Positions 24,181-32,182 of a DNA stretch of 64,000 nucleotides are shown one piece after another. Position 1 is the first letter of the stretch, and each line of letters begins with the position of its first letter. The notes beneath the pieces are model-generated. The model searched no databases and was not told the origin of the DNA. It saw only the letters and a program-made list of their open reading frames with translations. The DNA lies in assembly GCA_964552195.1 (NCBI GenBank), contig CAZKFM010000014.1, forward strand, positions 3,279-67,278, written 5' to 3'. The position numbers and the translations under genes were made by a program. The DNA is from CAZKAP01 sp964552195. Lineage in GTDB: Bacteria > Bacteroidota > Bacteroidia > Flavobacteriales > Flavobacteriaceae.

Positions 24181-25419
24181 ATGGAAAATGTTCTCACCGC
24201 CCAAAAAATGCGCCTCCTTTACGTGGGTAAGGCGTGGAACCTGTTCAGTGAATTCGCAGAGACCAACGATTCTCTGGAGGTTTACGTAGCGGAGAATCCA
24301 TCTTCTGCCATCAAATGGCTGCACAATCAGAGCGAATTAATGGGTAAGCGCTGGGTCGATACGGCAAAAAATGTCGATGGCATCATCTGTGAACGTACCG
24401 AGCAACTGGGTTCCGTTGTGGAGATGAAGTCGTATATCGATTCGGTTTTTTCCGACAGTTCGGGTATACCGATCATCATTTACGGCCCCAGGGAATCCCG
24501 GGAAGAAGTCGCCGGTGCCCTGAATATGGGTTTTGACGATTGGTTTTCCAATACACCCCGGATAGAGCAGATCATGGAGCGAGTGCGCTTCCTGAAACAG
24601 CTCAAAAGCAATCTGATTGCCGAAGAGATCGAGGAATCCCGCCTGGCAGAACCCTATAAGATCGGGTTCTTCAAGCGGAGTTTCGATATCCTGGTCTCCC
24701 TGACGGTACTTTTACTGCTTTCCCCATTGCTTCTGATCACCATAGCCGCTATTCGGCTGGAGTCCAAGGGCAAGGTCTACTATATCTCCAAGAGGGTAGG
24801 CACCGGCTATAAGATTTTTAATTTCCTGAAGCTGCGATCCATGTATCCCGATGCGGATAAACGGCTTAAGGAATTCCAGCACCTAAACCAGTACAGTAAC
24901 GAAGAAGAGGAGACCCCTGTTTCAGCTGAGTCAACCGCTCAGGAGTATTCCAACCCAAACTCAGGGGTAAAACTCTTCTCCGACGACGAGGTGGTGGACG
25001 AGAAGGCCTTCAATGAGAAACGCAAGGCCGAAGAGAGCAAGGCCTTCGTCAAGATCGACAACGATCCCCGAATTACCAGGGTGGGCCGGATCATCCGAAA
25101 ACTGAGTATCGATGAACTCCCCCAGCTGATCAATGTATTGCGAGGAGAAATGTCCATAGTGGGTAACCGCCCACTTCCGCTGTATGAGGCCGAGATGCTG
25201 ACTACGGACGAATACACCGAACGCTTTAACGGCCCCGCGGGTATTACCGGACTGTGGCAGGTGGAAGCCCGGGGACGGAGCAGTAAGATGTCGCCCGAGG
25301 AGCGCAAGCAACTCGACATCAAATACGTGGAGTACGCCAATAGCAAGTACGCCTTCTTGATCGATTGTTGGATCGTCCTGCGAACGTTTAAAGCCGTATT
25401 CCAGAAGGAAAATGTATAG
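24181..25419 (+). CDS. Initiating sugar-1-phosphate transferase with N-terminal pseudo-receiver domain
   Basis: This 412-residue protein begins with a receiver-like fold at residues 9-140 (MRLLYVG strand; ALNMGFDDWFSNTPRIEQIMERVRFL matches the receiver C-terminus). The phosphoacceptor position is Glu71 (VDGIICE) instead of Asp, and the conserved Lys is replaced by Asn124, so it should not be phosphorylated. One membrane helix (about 168-190, FDILVSLTVLLLLSPLLLI) follows. The bacterial sugar transferase domain comes next (KLRSMY, RVGRIIRKLSIDELPQLINVLRGEMSIVGNRP), with an acidic insertion at about 228-290. It transfers a hexose-1-phosphate to undecaprenyl phosphate to start the repeat unit. 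Sugar specificity is not readable from sequence. Confidence 0.9.
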   Translation: MENVLTAQKMRLLYVGKAWNLFSEFAETNDSLEVYVAENPSSAIKWLHNQSELMGKRWVDTAKNVDGIICERTEQLGSVVEMKSYIDSVFSDSSGIPIIIYGPRESREEVAGALNMGFDDWFSNTPRIEQIMERVRFLKQLKSNLIAEEIEESRLAEPYKIGFFKRSFDILVSLTVLLLLSPLLLITIAAIRLESKGKVYYISKRVGTGYKIFNFLKLRSMYPDADKRLKEFQHLNQYSNEEEETPVSAESTAQEYSNPNSGVKLFSDDEVVDEKAFNEKRKAEESKAFVKIDNDPRITRVGRIIRKLSIDELPQLINVLRGEMSIVGNRPLPLYEAEMLTTDEYTERFNGPAGITGLWQVEARGRSSKMSPEERKQLDIKYVEYANSKYAFLIDCWIVLRTFKAVFQKENV

Positions 25420-25421
25420 GA

Positions 25422-26165
25422 ATGAGAATATCGTATCTGATCATTCTGGGGTTGATATGTACCCGGGGTCTCCTGGCACAGGGGACCACCGATTTTTTGG
25501 AGGAAAGCCTCGAAAATCAGGATATCACTCATTTACTGCCACCCCTCGACACCCTGATCCAGAAGGCCCATGAGCGATCGAATAAGATACGCTTCTACGA
25601 TGCCGAGATCAAGTACTGGGAGAACCAGAAAAAACTCACCAGGGCGCGCTGGCAGGATTACTTCTATCTCGAGGCCAATTACAACTACGGAATCTTCGAC
25701 AATCTGAACAACCAGCAGCTGGCGGGTGACCCCAATTCCAGCCAGGTCCTGCTCAGCACAGAAGCCACTCGCTACACCGTCGGGGCTTCCATCAAGCTGC
25801 CCATCTCGGCCATATTTACCCGAAATAAACTGGTAAAGAGTTCAGAGGCCGACATCGAGAAGGCCGAATACATGAAGGAGTACGAAAAGGACCTCATTAC
25901 CCAGGAGGTGATTGTACGCTACAATGAACTTATAACCGCCCAGCGGGTGTACTACATCTCGAATACCATAGTGGAAACCTATAAGATACAGAGTATACGT
26001 GCCGACAAGGATTACGAAAGCGGACTGATCACGCTTTCTGAACTCACCAGACTTACACAAATGCTCAACGAGGCCATTAAGTCCAGGGAGTCGCAGCGCG
26101 CCGTACTGATCCAGGCTCACCAGAACCTGGAACTGATCACGGGCACCGAACTGAGGATAATGTAG
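25422..26165 (+). CDS. Short TolC-family outer membrane protein
   Basis: This 247-residue protein has a signal peptide (MRISYLIILGLICTRGLLAQ). Its helical repeats resemble the outer membrane efflux (TolC) family: KAHERSNKIRFYDAEIKYWENQKKLTRARWQDYFYLEANYNYG, then a second helical hairpin with RADKDYESGLITLSEL. Full TolC proteins are about 430-480 residues, so this is about half length, with roughly one repeat. It starts 3 bp after the sugar transferase and ends 5 bp before the co-polymerase gene. It may serve the export step in place of a Wza-type outer membrane channel, which is absent from the locus. Confidence 0.75.
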   Translation: MRISYLIILGLICTRGLLAQGTTDFLEESLENQDITHLLPPLDTLIQKAHERSNKIRFYDAEIKYWENQKKLTRARWQDYFYLEANYNYGIFDNLNNQQLAGDPNSSQVLLSTEATRYTVGASIKLPISAIFTRNKLVKSSEADIEKAEYMKEYEKDLITQEVIVRYNELITAQRVYYISNTIVETYKIQSIRADKDYESGLITLSELTRLTQMLNEAIKSRESQRAVLIQAHQNLELITGTELRIM

Positions 26166-26169
26166 TATA

Positions 26170-28401
26170 ATGAAGTTTAACCTGCTCTTCTTCGTCCGCA
26201 TCCTGATGCGTCACCTTTGGTTACTGGTGACCATACCCATTATACTGGGTGTGCTCATCTTTACCCTGACCAAAGACGCTCCCAAAGAATTCGAATCCAA
26301 GGGCCGGGTTTTTACTGCCTTTGGCTCCGGTCCGACCATCGATCTGAACAATACCAAACTGGACTTCCGTGCGACCAACATCGCCTACGACAACCTGCTG
26401 AACCTGATTAAGTCCCGTACCACTCAGGAGACGGTGGCACTCAGGCTATTTACCCAGCATATGATGCAGGACAGCGCCAATCCTCAGATTATCGGTAAGG
26501 AGAAATTCGACGCCCTGATGGCCGAGGTCCCCGAGGATGTCAAAGCCCTGGTCGTCAAGGGGGACTACGAGCAGACCTATCAAAACTTCAGGGAGTACAA
26601 GGAGTCCAGCGCCAATAATTTCATCAACCACCTGATCAGTCTCAATCATCCGGACTACAGCGCGGATAAGATACTGGAGCGCACTAACATCCGCAGGGTC
26701 AACATGAGTGACTTTATCGACATCTCATTCACCTCTGAGGACCCGGCCATCTGCCGCAATACCCTGATCATACTCTGTGAAACCTTTATCGCCCTCAATG
26801 CCGAGATCAAGGCGAATCAGTCGGACCGTGTGGTGCGGTATTTCGAGGATCAGTTATCCAAGACGACCACGGAGCTCAATAAGGCAGAACGGGAGTTGCT
26901 CGAGTTCAATCGGGACAACAAGATCATGAACTATTACGAGCAGACCAAGCAGATTGCCATGCGACGGGAGACCTTTGAGCTGAAGTATCAGGAGGTACAT
27001 CAGCGGTATGCGGCTGCGGAGGCCGTCCTGCCCGAGCTCGAGAAGCAGCTGACAACCACGGCCCGGCGCAAGCTCAATTCCAAGGAAATGATCGACCTGC
27101 GCAACCGGCTTTCCGACCTGAATTACCGCATCTCGCTAAAGACCCTGGAAATGGCCGGAGACTCCCTGGTCCGGGAAAGTGCCGGAAAGGAGCTGGGGGT
27201 GATGGAGATTCAAAAGAACCACATCAAGAAGGAACTCGAAACCAAGGTGGAGGAACTCTTTAGCATGGACAACGATGTCAGCGGAGTCAATACCACCAAT
27301 ATCCTGAACCAGTACCTGGATGCCCTGGTCAATTACGAATCATCCAAGGCAGAGCTCAATCTGCTCGACATCAAGAGGCTCGAATTCGATCGACTGACGG
27401 TACAGTATGCGCCACTGGGGGCGACCATGAAGAAGCTTGAGCGCAAGATTAATGTCGAGGAACAGGAATACCTGAGCCTGCTTCACAGCCTGGGCCTGGC
27501 TAAGCTGCGACAGCAGAATGTGGAACTGCAATCCAACTTGAAAATTTCGGACATGCCTTATCTGCCACTGGAGCCTAAACCCAGCAAGCAGATGATGTTG
27601 GTGGCCGTGGGAGTGATTTTCGGTTTCCTGATGGTCACTATGACGGTTTTGGTACTGGAGTTTCTCGACGGGAATATCAATACGGCGGCCCGGGCAGAAG
27701 ATCGCACCGGCCTCAAGGTATCCTCCATTTTCCCGGTAATCTACTACGGCAAGCGTAAGATCGACTACGCATATATTGAGAATAAGGCGGTCAATGCCAT
27801 CTCCCGAAACATCATGCTCAACCAGTTCCAGGTGAAGGAGCAGTCCGGACCGGTGGTGAACCTTTTCGTCTCGACTCAGAGCAATGAGGGAAAGTCATTT
27901 ATATGTAACCATCTGATGCAGAAACTGGATGAGCTCGGATACAGTGTGATGTTCCTGACGTACGAAAAGGACTTTGACGATGCCGTTCCTCCCCGCTCGC
28001 ATCGCCATGTTTATCAAGTAAGCGATATGCTGTATCGCATCTCTACCCTGGATGAATTTGGGGCTCAAGGCAGTCTGGGGGGATATCAGAATTACGATTT
28101 CGTTCTGCTGGAGATACCCTCCATTATCCGAAATCCCTTTCCGGTCAAACTGGCCGCATCCATGGACTTCACGTTTCTGGTGGTACGGGCCAACCGCTCC
28201 TGGAGCGAGGCCGACAAGAATGCCCTGGCCCTCTTTAACGAGGCTACGACCGGGCCCGAGCCCACGGTGATCCTGAACGGAGTGAAGATTCTGGAGATGG
28301 AGACCGTTCTGGGCGACCTTCCCAAGAGCCGCAGCCTGCTACGGCAGTGGGCTAAACGCCTGATACAGCTGCGCTTTTTTACCAAGAAATCAATCGTGTA
28401 G
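26170..28401 (+). CDS. Wzz/Wzc-like polysaccharide co-polymerase with degenerate ATPase domain
   Basis: This 743-residue inner membrane protein has TM1 at about 14-33 (LWLLVTIPIILGVLIFTLT), a large periplasmic coiled-coil region (about 210-460) and TM2 at about 474-498. A cytosolic domain resembles the BY-kinase fold. The Walker A region reads STQSNEGKS (about residue 570) and the Walker B region LLEIPS instead of the usual LIDTPP. The C-terminus (RFFTKKSIV) lacks the tyrosine cluster of autophosphorylating BY-kinases. It probably sets chain length and couples synthesis to export, but kinase activity is doubtful. It is co-directional and tightly packed with its neighbours. Confidence 0.85.
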   Translation: MKFNLLFFVRILMRHLWLLVTIPIILGVLIFTLTKDAPKEFESKGRVFTAFGSGPTIDLNNTKLDFRATNIAYDNLLNLIKSRTTQETVALRLFTQHMMQDSANPQIIGKEKFDALMAEVPEDVKALVVKGDYEQTYQNFREYKESSANNFINHLISLNHPDYSADKILERTNIRRVNMSDFIDISFTSEDPAICRNTLIILCETFIALNAEIKANQSDRVVRYFEDQLSKTTTELNKAERELLEFNRDNKIMNYYEQTKQIAMRRETFELKYQEVHQRYAAAEAVLPELEKQLTTTARRKLNSKEMIDLRNRLSDLNYRISLKTLEMAGDSLVRESAGKELGVMEIQKNHIKKELETKVEELFSMDNDVSGVNTTNILNQYLDALVNYESSKAELNLLDIKRLEFDRLTVQYAPLGATMKKLERKINVEEQEYLSLLHSLGLAKLRQQNVELQSNLKISDMPYLPLEPKPSKQMMLVAVGVIFGFLMVTMTVLVLEFLDGNINTAARAEDRTGLKVSSIFPVIYYGKRKIDYAYIENKAVNAISRNIMLNQFQVKEQSGPVVNLFVSTQSNEGKSFICNHLMQKLDELGYSVMFLTYEKDFDDAVPPRSHRHVYQVSDMLYRISTLDEFGAQGSLGGYQNYDFVLLEIPSIIRNPFPVKLAASMDFTFLVVRANRSWSEADKNALALFNEATTGPEPTVILNGVKILEMETVLGDLPKSRSLLRQWAKRLIQLRFFTKKSIV

Positions 28402-28405
28402 CGCC

Positions 28406-29746
28406 ATGAAGAAACTAATCGCCTTAGTCCGGGAAAAGAATATCAGTTCGCTGTTTACCAACTTGCTGGTAGCGGCAATTGGCCTCTTCAGTTTCATGCT
28501 GCTCACGCGTATGTTCAGTAAGGAGCAGTTTGGTGACTGGGTACTCTACATTACCCTCGCCACCTTCGTGGACCTGTTGCGTTTCGGACTTACCAAAACC
28601 TCTCTGGTCCGGTTTCTCTCGGGTGCCAAACCTGATGAGCGGCCCGGATTACTGGGTTCCGGTTTCCGGATCAATATGTGGCTGATGCTGTGCATAGCCG
28701 TGCTTTGCGTGGCAGGCAGGTTTGCGGTACAGAGCCTGGACATCGAACTGACCTACGGGTATTTGCTTTTCCTTACCTGGTATCCCTTGCTGGGTGCCGC
28801 CAATCTGGGCTGGAACAACGCCACCGCGCTCTTTCAGGCCGAACAGAATTTCGAGAGGATGATGCTGGTGAGGCTATCCAATATCGGAGCCTTCTTCGTG
28901 TTTCTGGTGGCGAATTTCTGGCTGGGCCTATCCTTTATTGAAGTCGTTTACGTACACCTGGTCCTCAATGCGTTCTCCAGCCTCTGGTGTGCATTTAAAG
29001 GCTGGGACGGTATGCGCTTTTTGGGTCAGGCCCATCGCGAAACCGAGAAAAAGCTACTCTCCTTCGGTAAGTTCTCCATGGGCACCCTGGTGGGTTCCAG
29101 CCTGCTGAAGAGCGCCGATACCTTTATTATAGGTCTTAGTCCCATACTGGGTTCGGCCGGAGTGGCCATGTATGCCATTCCGCTGAAGCTGGCAGACCTT
29201 ATGGGCATTCCACTGAGGAGTTTTACTATGACCGCCTATCCCCGCATGTCCAGAAAGTGCATAGAAGGCGACCTGGAAGGCGCGCGTAAGATATTCTACC
29301 AGTATTCCGGTGTGATTACTTTCCTGTTCCTTCCCATAGCTGCTCTGAGTTTCTGGTTTGCCGAGGATCTCGTACTCCTGCTGGGGGGCGATGAATACCG
29401 GGATTCCCTACCCCTGCTGAGTACGGTTTTCCGAATATTTACGGTGTATTCTCTGCTGCTTCCCATTGACCGCTTTACCGGGGTGCTGCTGGACAGCGCC
29501 AACCGGCCCCGGCTCAACTTGTATAAGGTCATATTCATGGCTACCGCGAATATTATCGTCGATTTGGTGGCCGTCTTCTATTTCCAGAGCCTGATCGCGG
29601 TTGCGATCGGTACGGTGCTCTTTACCCTGTTGGGACTGTTCCTGGGATTCTACTACCTGCGTAAGGTGGTACCCATCCACAGCGCTAACATCTGGACCGA
29701 AAGCATAGTGTTTTTCCGAAACTTTCAAACCCATCTGCCCAAGTGA
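28406..29746 (+). CDS. Wzx-like polysaccharide flippase
   Basis: This 446-residue polytopic membrane protein of the oligosaccharide flippase (MOP superfamily) has about 12-14 hydrophobic segments. It opens with SSLFTNLLVAAIGLFSFMLLTRMFSKEQFGDWVLY, the classic N-terminal pattern. It would move undecaprenyl-PP-linked repeat units to the periplasmic face. It starts 4 bp after the co-polymerase gene and its stop overlaps the GTG start of the polymerase gene. Confidence 0.87.
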   Translation: MKKLIALVREKNISSLFTNLLVAAIGLFSFMLLTRMFSKEQFGDWVLYITLATFVDLLRFGLTKTSLVRFLSGAKPDERPGLLGSGFRINMWLMLCIAVLCVAGRFAVQSLDIELTYGYLLFLTWYPLLGAANLGWNNATALFQAEQNFERMMLVRLSNIGAFFVFLVANFWLGLSFIEVVYVHLVLNAFSSLWCAFKGWDGMRFLGQAHRETEKKLLSFGKFSMGTLVGSSLLKSADTFIIGLSPILGSAGVAMYAIPLKLADLMGIPLRSFTMTAYPRMSRKCIEGDLEGARKIFYQYSGVITFLFLPIAALSFWFAEDLVLLLGGDEYRDSLPLLSTVFRIFTVYSLLLPIDRFTGVLLDSANRPRLNLYKVIFMATANIIVDLVAVFYFQSLIAVAIGTVLFTLLGLFLGFYYLRKVVPIHSANIWTESIVFFRNFQTHLPK

Positions 29747-31263
29747 GTAATCCTTTTTACCGGACATATGGTACAGACTTACTGAGGCAGCCGCTTCCTA
29801 TGCTGATCCTGTTTTCGATGACGATCTGCAGCGGATTGCTTATAGCGACCAAGGGACTGCTGGTGGGTATAGCCGTTATCGTACTTCCACTTGCCGTGGT
29901 TTACGTGGTGAATCTCATGCTGAATCCGCGCATAGGACTGGTAACCATTATCATCTTCAGTTTTTTCGTCATCGGGCTTTCCCGTTATGTGCCGGCAACC
30001 TGGGGGCTGATCATCGATGGGCTGCTCCTTTTGATGTACCTGTCGTTATTCTTCAAGGAATTCCGGATACGTATCCCCTGGGACCACGCCAAATCCATGC
30101 TCACCGTACTGGTAGCCGTTTGGTTTGCCTATATATTCCTGCAGGTGGCCAATCCCGAGGCGGCCAGTATAGCGGCCTGGTTCTACGCCATGAGGGGGCT
30201 GGGCCTGTATCAGTTTCTCATGATCCCACTGATCCTGATCCTCTTTAACCGACCCAAGGATTTAGAGACCCTGATCGTGATCTGGGGTGTGATTTCGGTT
30301 CTGGGTACCCTGAAGGGTATGATGCAATTGTTTTTCGGAGTGGATCCGTTCGAACAGAAATGGCTGGACAACGGCGGACACGTGACGCACGTGCTGTTCG
30401 GAAAGCTGAGAATCTTCTCCTTCTATTCCGATGCAGGACAATTCGGAGCCTCACAGGGCCATACCGGGTTGGTTTTCGGCATACTCGGAATTTACTTGAG
30501 GCACAACCTCAAGCTTCGAATGCTGTGCTTTTTTGTCGCCCTGATGGGCCTGTACGGCATGCTGATTTCCGGTACCCGTGGAGCGATAGCCGTACCTGCT
30601 GCCGGTGGCATCATGCTGCTGATCCTTCGAAAAAACATCCCGTTCCTCATTCTGGGTGCGGTTATGGGCATAGGGGTATTCGTCTTTTTCAAGTACACCA
30701 CCCTGCTGAACAACAACGCACAAATACGCCGGATGCGAACCGCCTTCGACCCCAACGACGCCTCCTTGCAGATCCGACTAGCGAATCAGCAAAAGCTCAA
30801 GGGTTACCTGGCCAGCCGGCCCATCGGAGGAGGGGTGGGGTCCACCGGCAACTGGGGACAGCGATTTACCCCCAACACCTTCCTGGCCAATACCGCAACG
30901 GACAGCTGGTTTGTCGCCATCTGGGCCGATACGGGTATAGTGGGGCTATACCTTCACTTGTTTATTCTCTTCTCGGTATTGATTACCGGGGCCTACAACG
31001 TAATGTTCCGCATCAAGGACTTCTGGCTGCAGGGTCAAATTGCGGCCCTGGTATGCGGTATGGCCGGCATCATGGCCGCCTCCTATGGGAATGGTGTGTT
31101 CGGTCAGTTCCCGACTGGTACCCTGATGTACATGACCATGGCCTTCATATTCCTGGCCCCGCGCTGGGAGAAAGAGCGACTGGCAGCCGAGGCGGAACGG
31201 GCAGATGCAGAGGCCCTTACAGATAACGATAATATACAGACCGCACTTCCGGCAGCCACCTAA
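29743..31263 (+). CDS. O-antigen ligase/Wzy-type polymerase family membrane protein
   Basis: This 506-residue protein has about 12 predicted membrane helices and a large periplasmic loop containing GTRGAIAVPAAGG and a following KGYLASRPIGGGVGSTG segment. That is typical of the Wzy_C/O-antigen ligase family. In this locus, with Wzx and Wzz-like proteins alongside, it is most likely the repeat-unit polymerase. The start is GTG 29743, overlapping the flippase stop. A charged tail (about 480-506) follows the last helix. Confidence 0.85.
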   Translation: MSNPFYRTYGTDLLRQPLPMLILFSMTICSGLLIATKGLLVGIAVIVLPLAVVYVVNLMLNPRIGLVTIIIFSFFVIGLSRYVPATWGLIIDGLLLLMYLSLFFKEFRIRIPWDHAKSMLTVLVAVWFAYIFLQVANPEAASIAAWFYAMRGLGLYQFLMIPLILILFNRPKDLETLIVIWGVISVLGTLKGMMQLFFGVDPFEQKWLDNGGHVTHVLFGKLRIFSFYSDAGQFGASQGHTGLVFGILGIYLRHNLKLRMLCFFVALMGLYGMLISGTRGAIAVPAAGGIMLLILRKNIPFLILGAVMGIGVFVFFKYTTLLNNNAQIRRMRTAFDPNDASLQIRLANQQKLKGYLASRPIGGGVGSTGNWGQRFTPNTFLANTATDSWFVAIWADTGIVGLYLHLFILFSVLITGAYNVMFRIKDFWLQGQIAALVCGMAGIMAASYGNGVFGQFPTGTLMYMTMAFIFLAPRWEKERLAAEAERADAEALTDNDNIQTALPAAT

Positions 31264-31275
31264 TACCCTATACTC

Positions 31276-32160
31276 ATGGAACAGCCCTTAGTATCAATCA
31301 TCACCATCAACTACAACCAGTCCGACGTGACCATGGACCTGCTCCGCACCGTCCGGAGTCTGGACTACCCGAATATCGAGGTAATCGTAGTGGACAACGC
31401 CTCACCCAATGACCGTCCCGACCTGATCAAGGAACGCTATCCCGAGATCAGGCTGATCAAAAGCCCCGATAACCTGGGTTTTGCGGGAGGGAATAACCTG
31501 GGGGTGAAAGAGGCCCGGGGCGAATACCTGCTCTTTATCAACAACGACACGGAAGTGCCTTCCGGTTTCGTTGGTCCGCTGGTGGAAACCCTGCAGAAGA
31601 ATCCCGATATCGGAATGGTGAGCCCGAAAATCAAGTTCCACTGGGACCCCGAGCTCATTCAATATGCGGGCTATACTCCCATGAACCCCTATACCATACG
31701 AAATAACAGCATTGGTTACCACCAGAAGGACGACGGTCGTTTCGATACACCCATGGACACCGAGTCCATACACGGTGCGGCCATGATGGTTCCACGCAGC
31801 GTAGTAGAAAAGGTTGGCATGATGGCCGAGATGTACTTCCTCTATTACGAGGAACACGACTGGGCGCAGCACGTAAAACGGGCGGGCTATCGGCTCTACT
31901 ATCAGCCGGCATCCTTTATACTGCACAAGGAATCCCTGGCCACAGGAAAGAACAGCCCATTGAAGACCTATTACCTGACGCGTAACCGCATCCTGTATGC
32001 GCGAAGAAATTTCAACCGCTGGCAACTGGCCGTCAGTCTGGCGTTCCAATGCCTGGTTTCCGTGCCCAAAAATATCGTTCAACTGGCGATAAAAGGCGAT
32101 CGCCGAAACCTAAGTGCATACTGGCGGGGCCTGGTCTGGAACCTGAACCCCCAATACTAA
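31276..32160 (+). CDS. Glycosyltransferase family 2 (rhamnosyltransferase-like)
   Basis: This 294-residue cytosolic GT-A enzyme has the N-terminal nucleotide-binding VSIITINYNQSDVT and the metal-binding NNDTEVPSG near residue 90. NNDTE-type motifs occur in rhamnosyltransferases such as WbbL, and the locus also encodes dTDP-rhamnose synthesis, so a rhamnosyl donor is plausible though not proven. A short hydrophobic segment near the C-terminus may touch the membrane. It is 12 bp after the polymerase gene. Confidence 0.88.
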   Translation: MEQPLVSIITINYNQSDVTMDLLRTVRSLDYPNIEVIVVDNASPNDRPDLIKERYPEIRLIKSPDNLGFAGGNNLGVKEARGEYLLFINNDTEVPSGFVGPLVETLQKNPDIGMVSPKIKFHWDPELIQYAGYTPMNPYTIRNNSIGYHQKDDGRFDTPMDTESIHGAAMMVPRSVVEKVGMMAEMYFLYYEEHDWAQHVKRAGYRLYYQPASFILHKESLATGKNSPLKTYYLTRNRILYARRNFNRWQLAVSLAFQCLVSVPKNIVQLAIKGDRRNLSAYWRGLVWNLNPQY

Positions 32161-32182
32161 TTTTGGAATTAAACCCTGTGCC

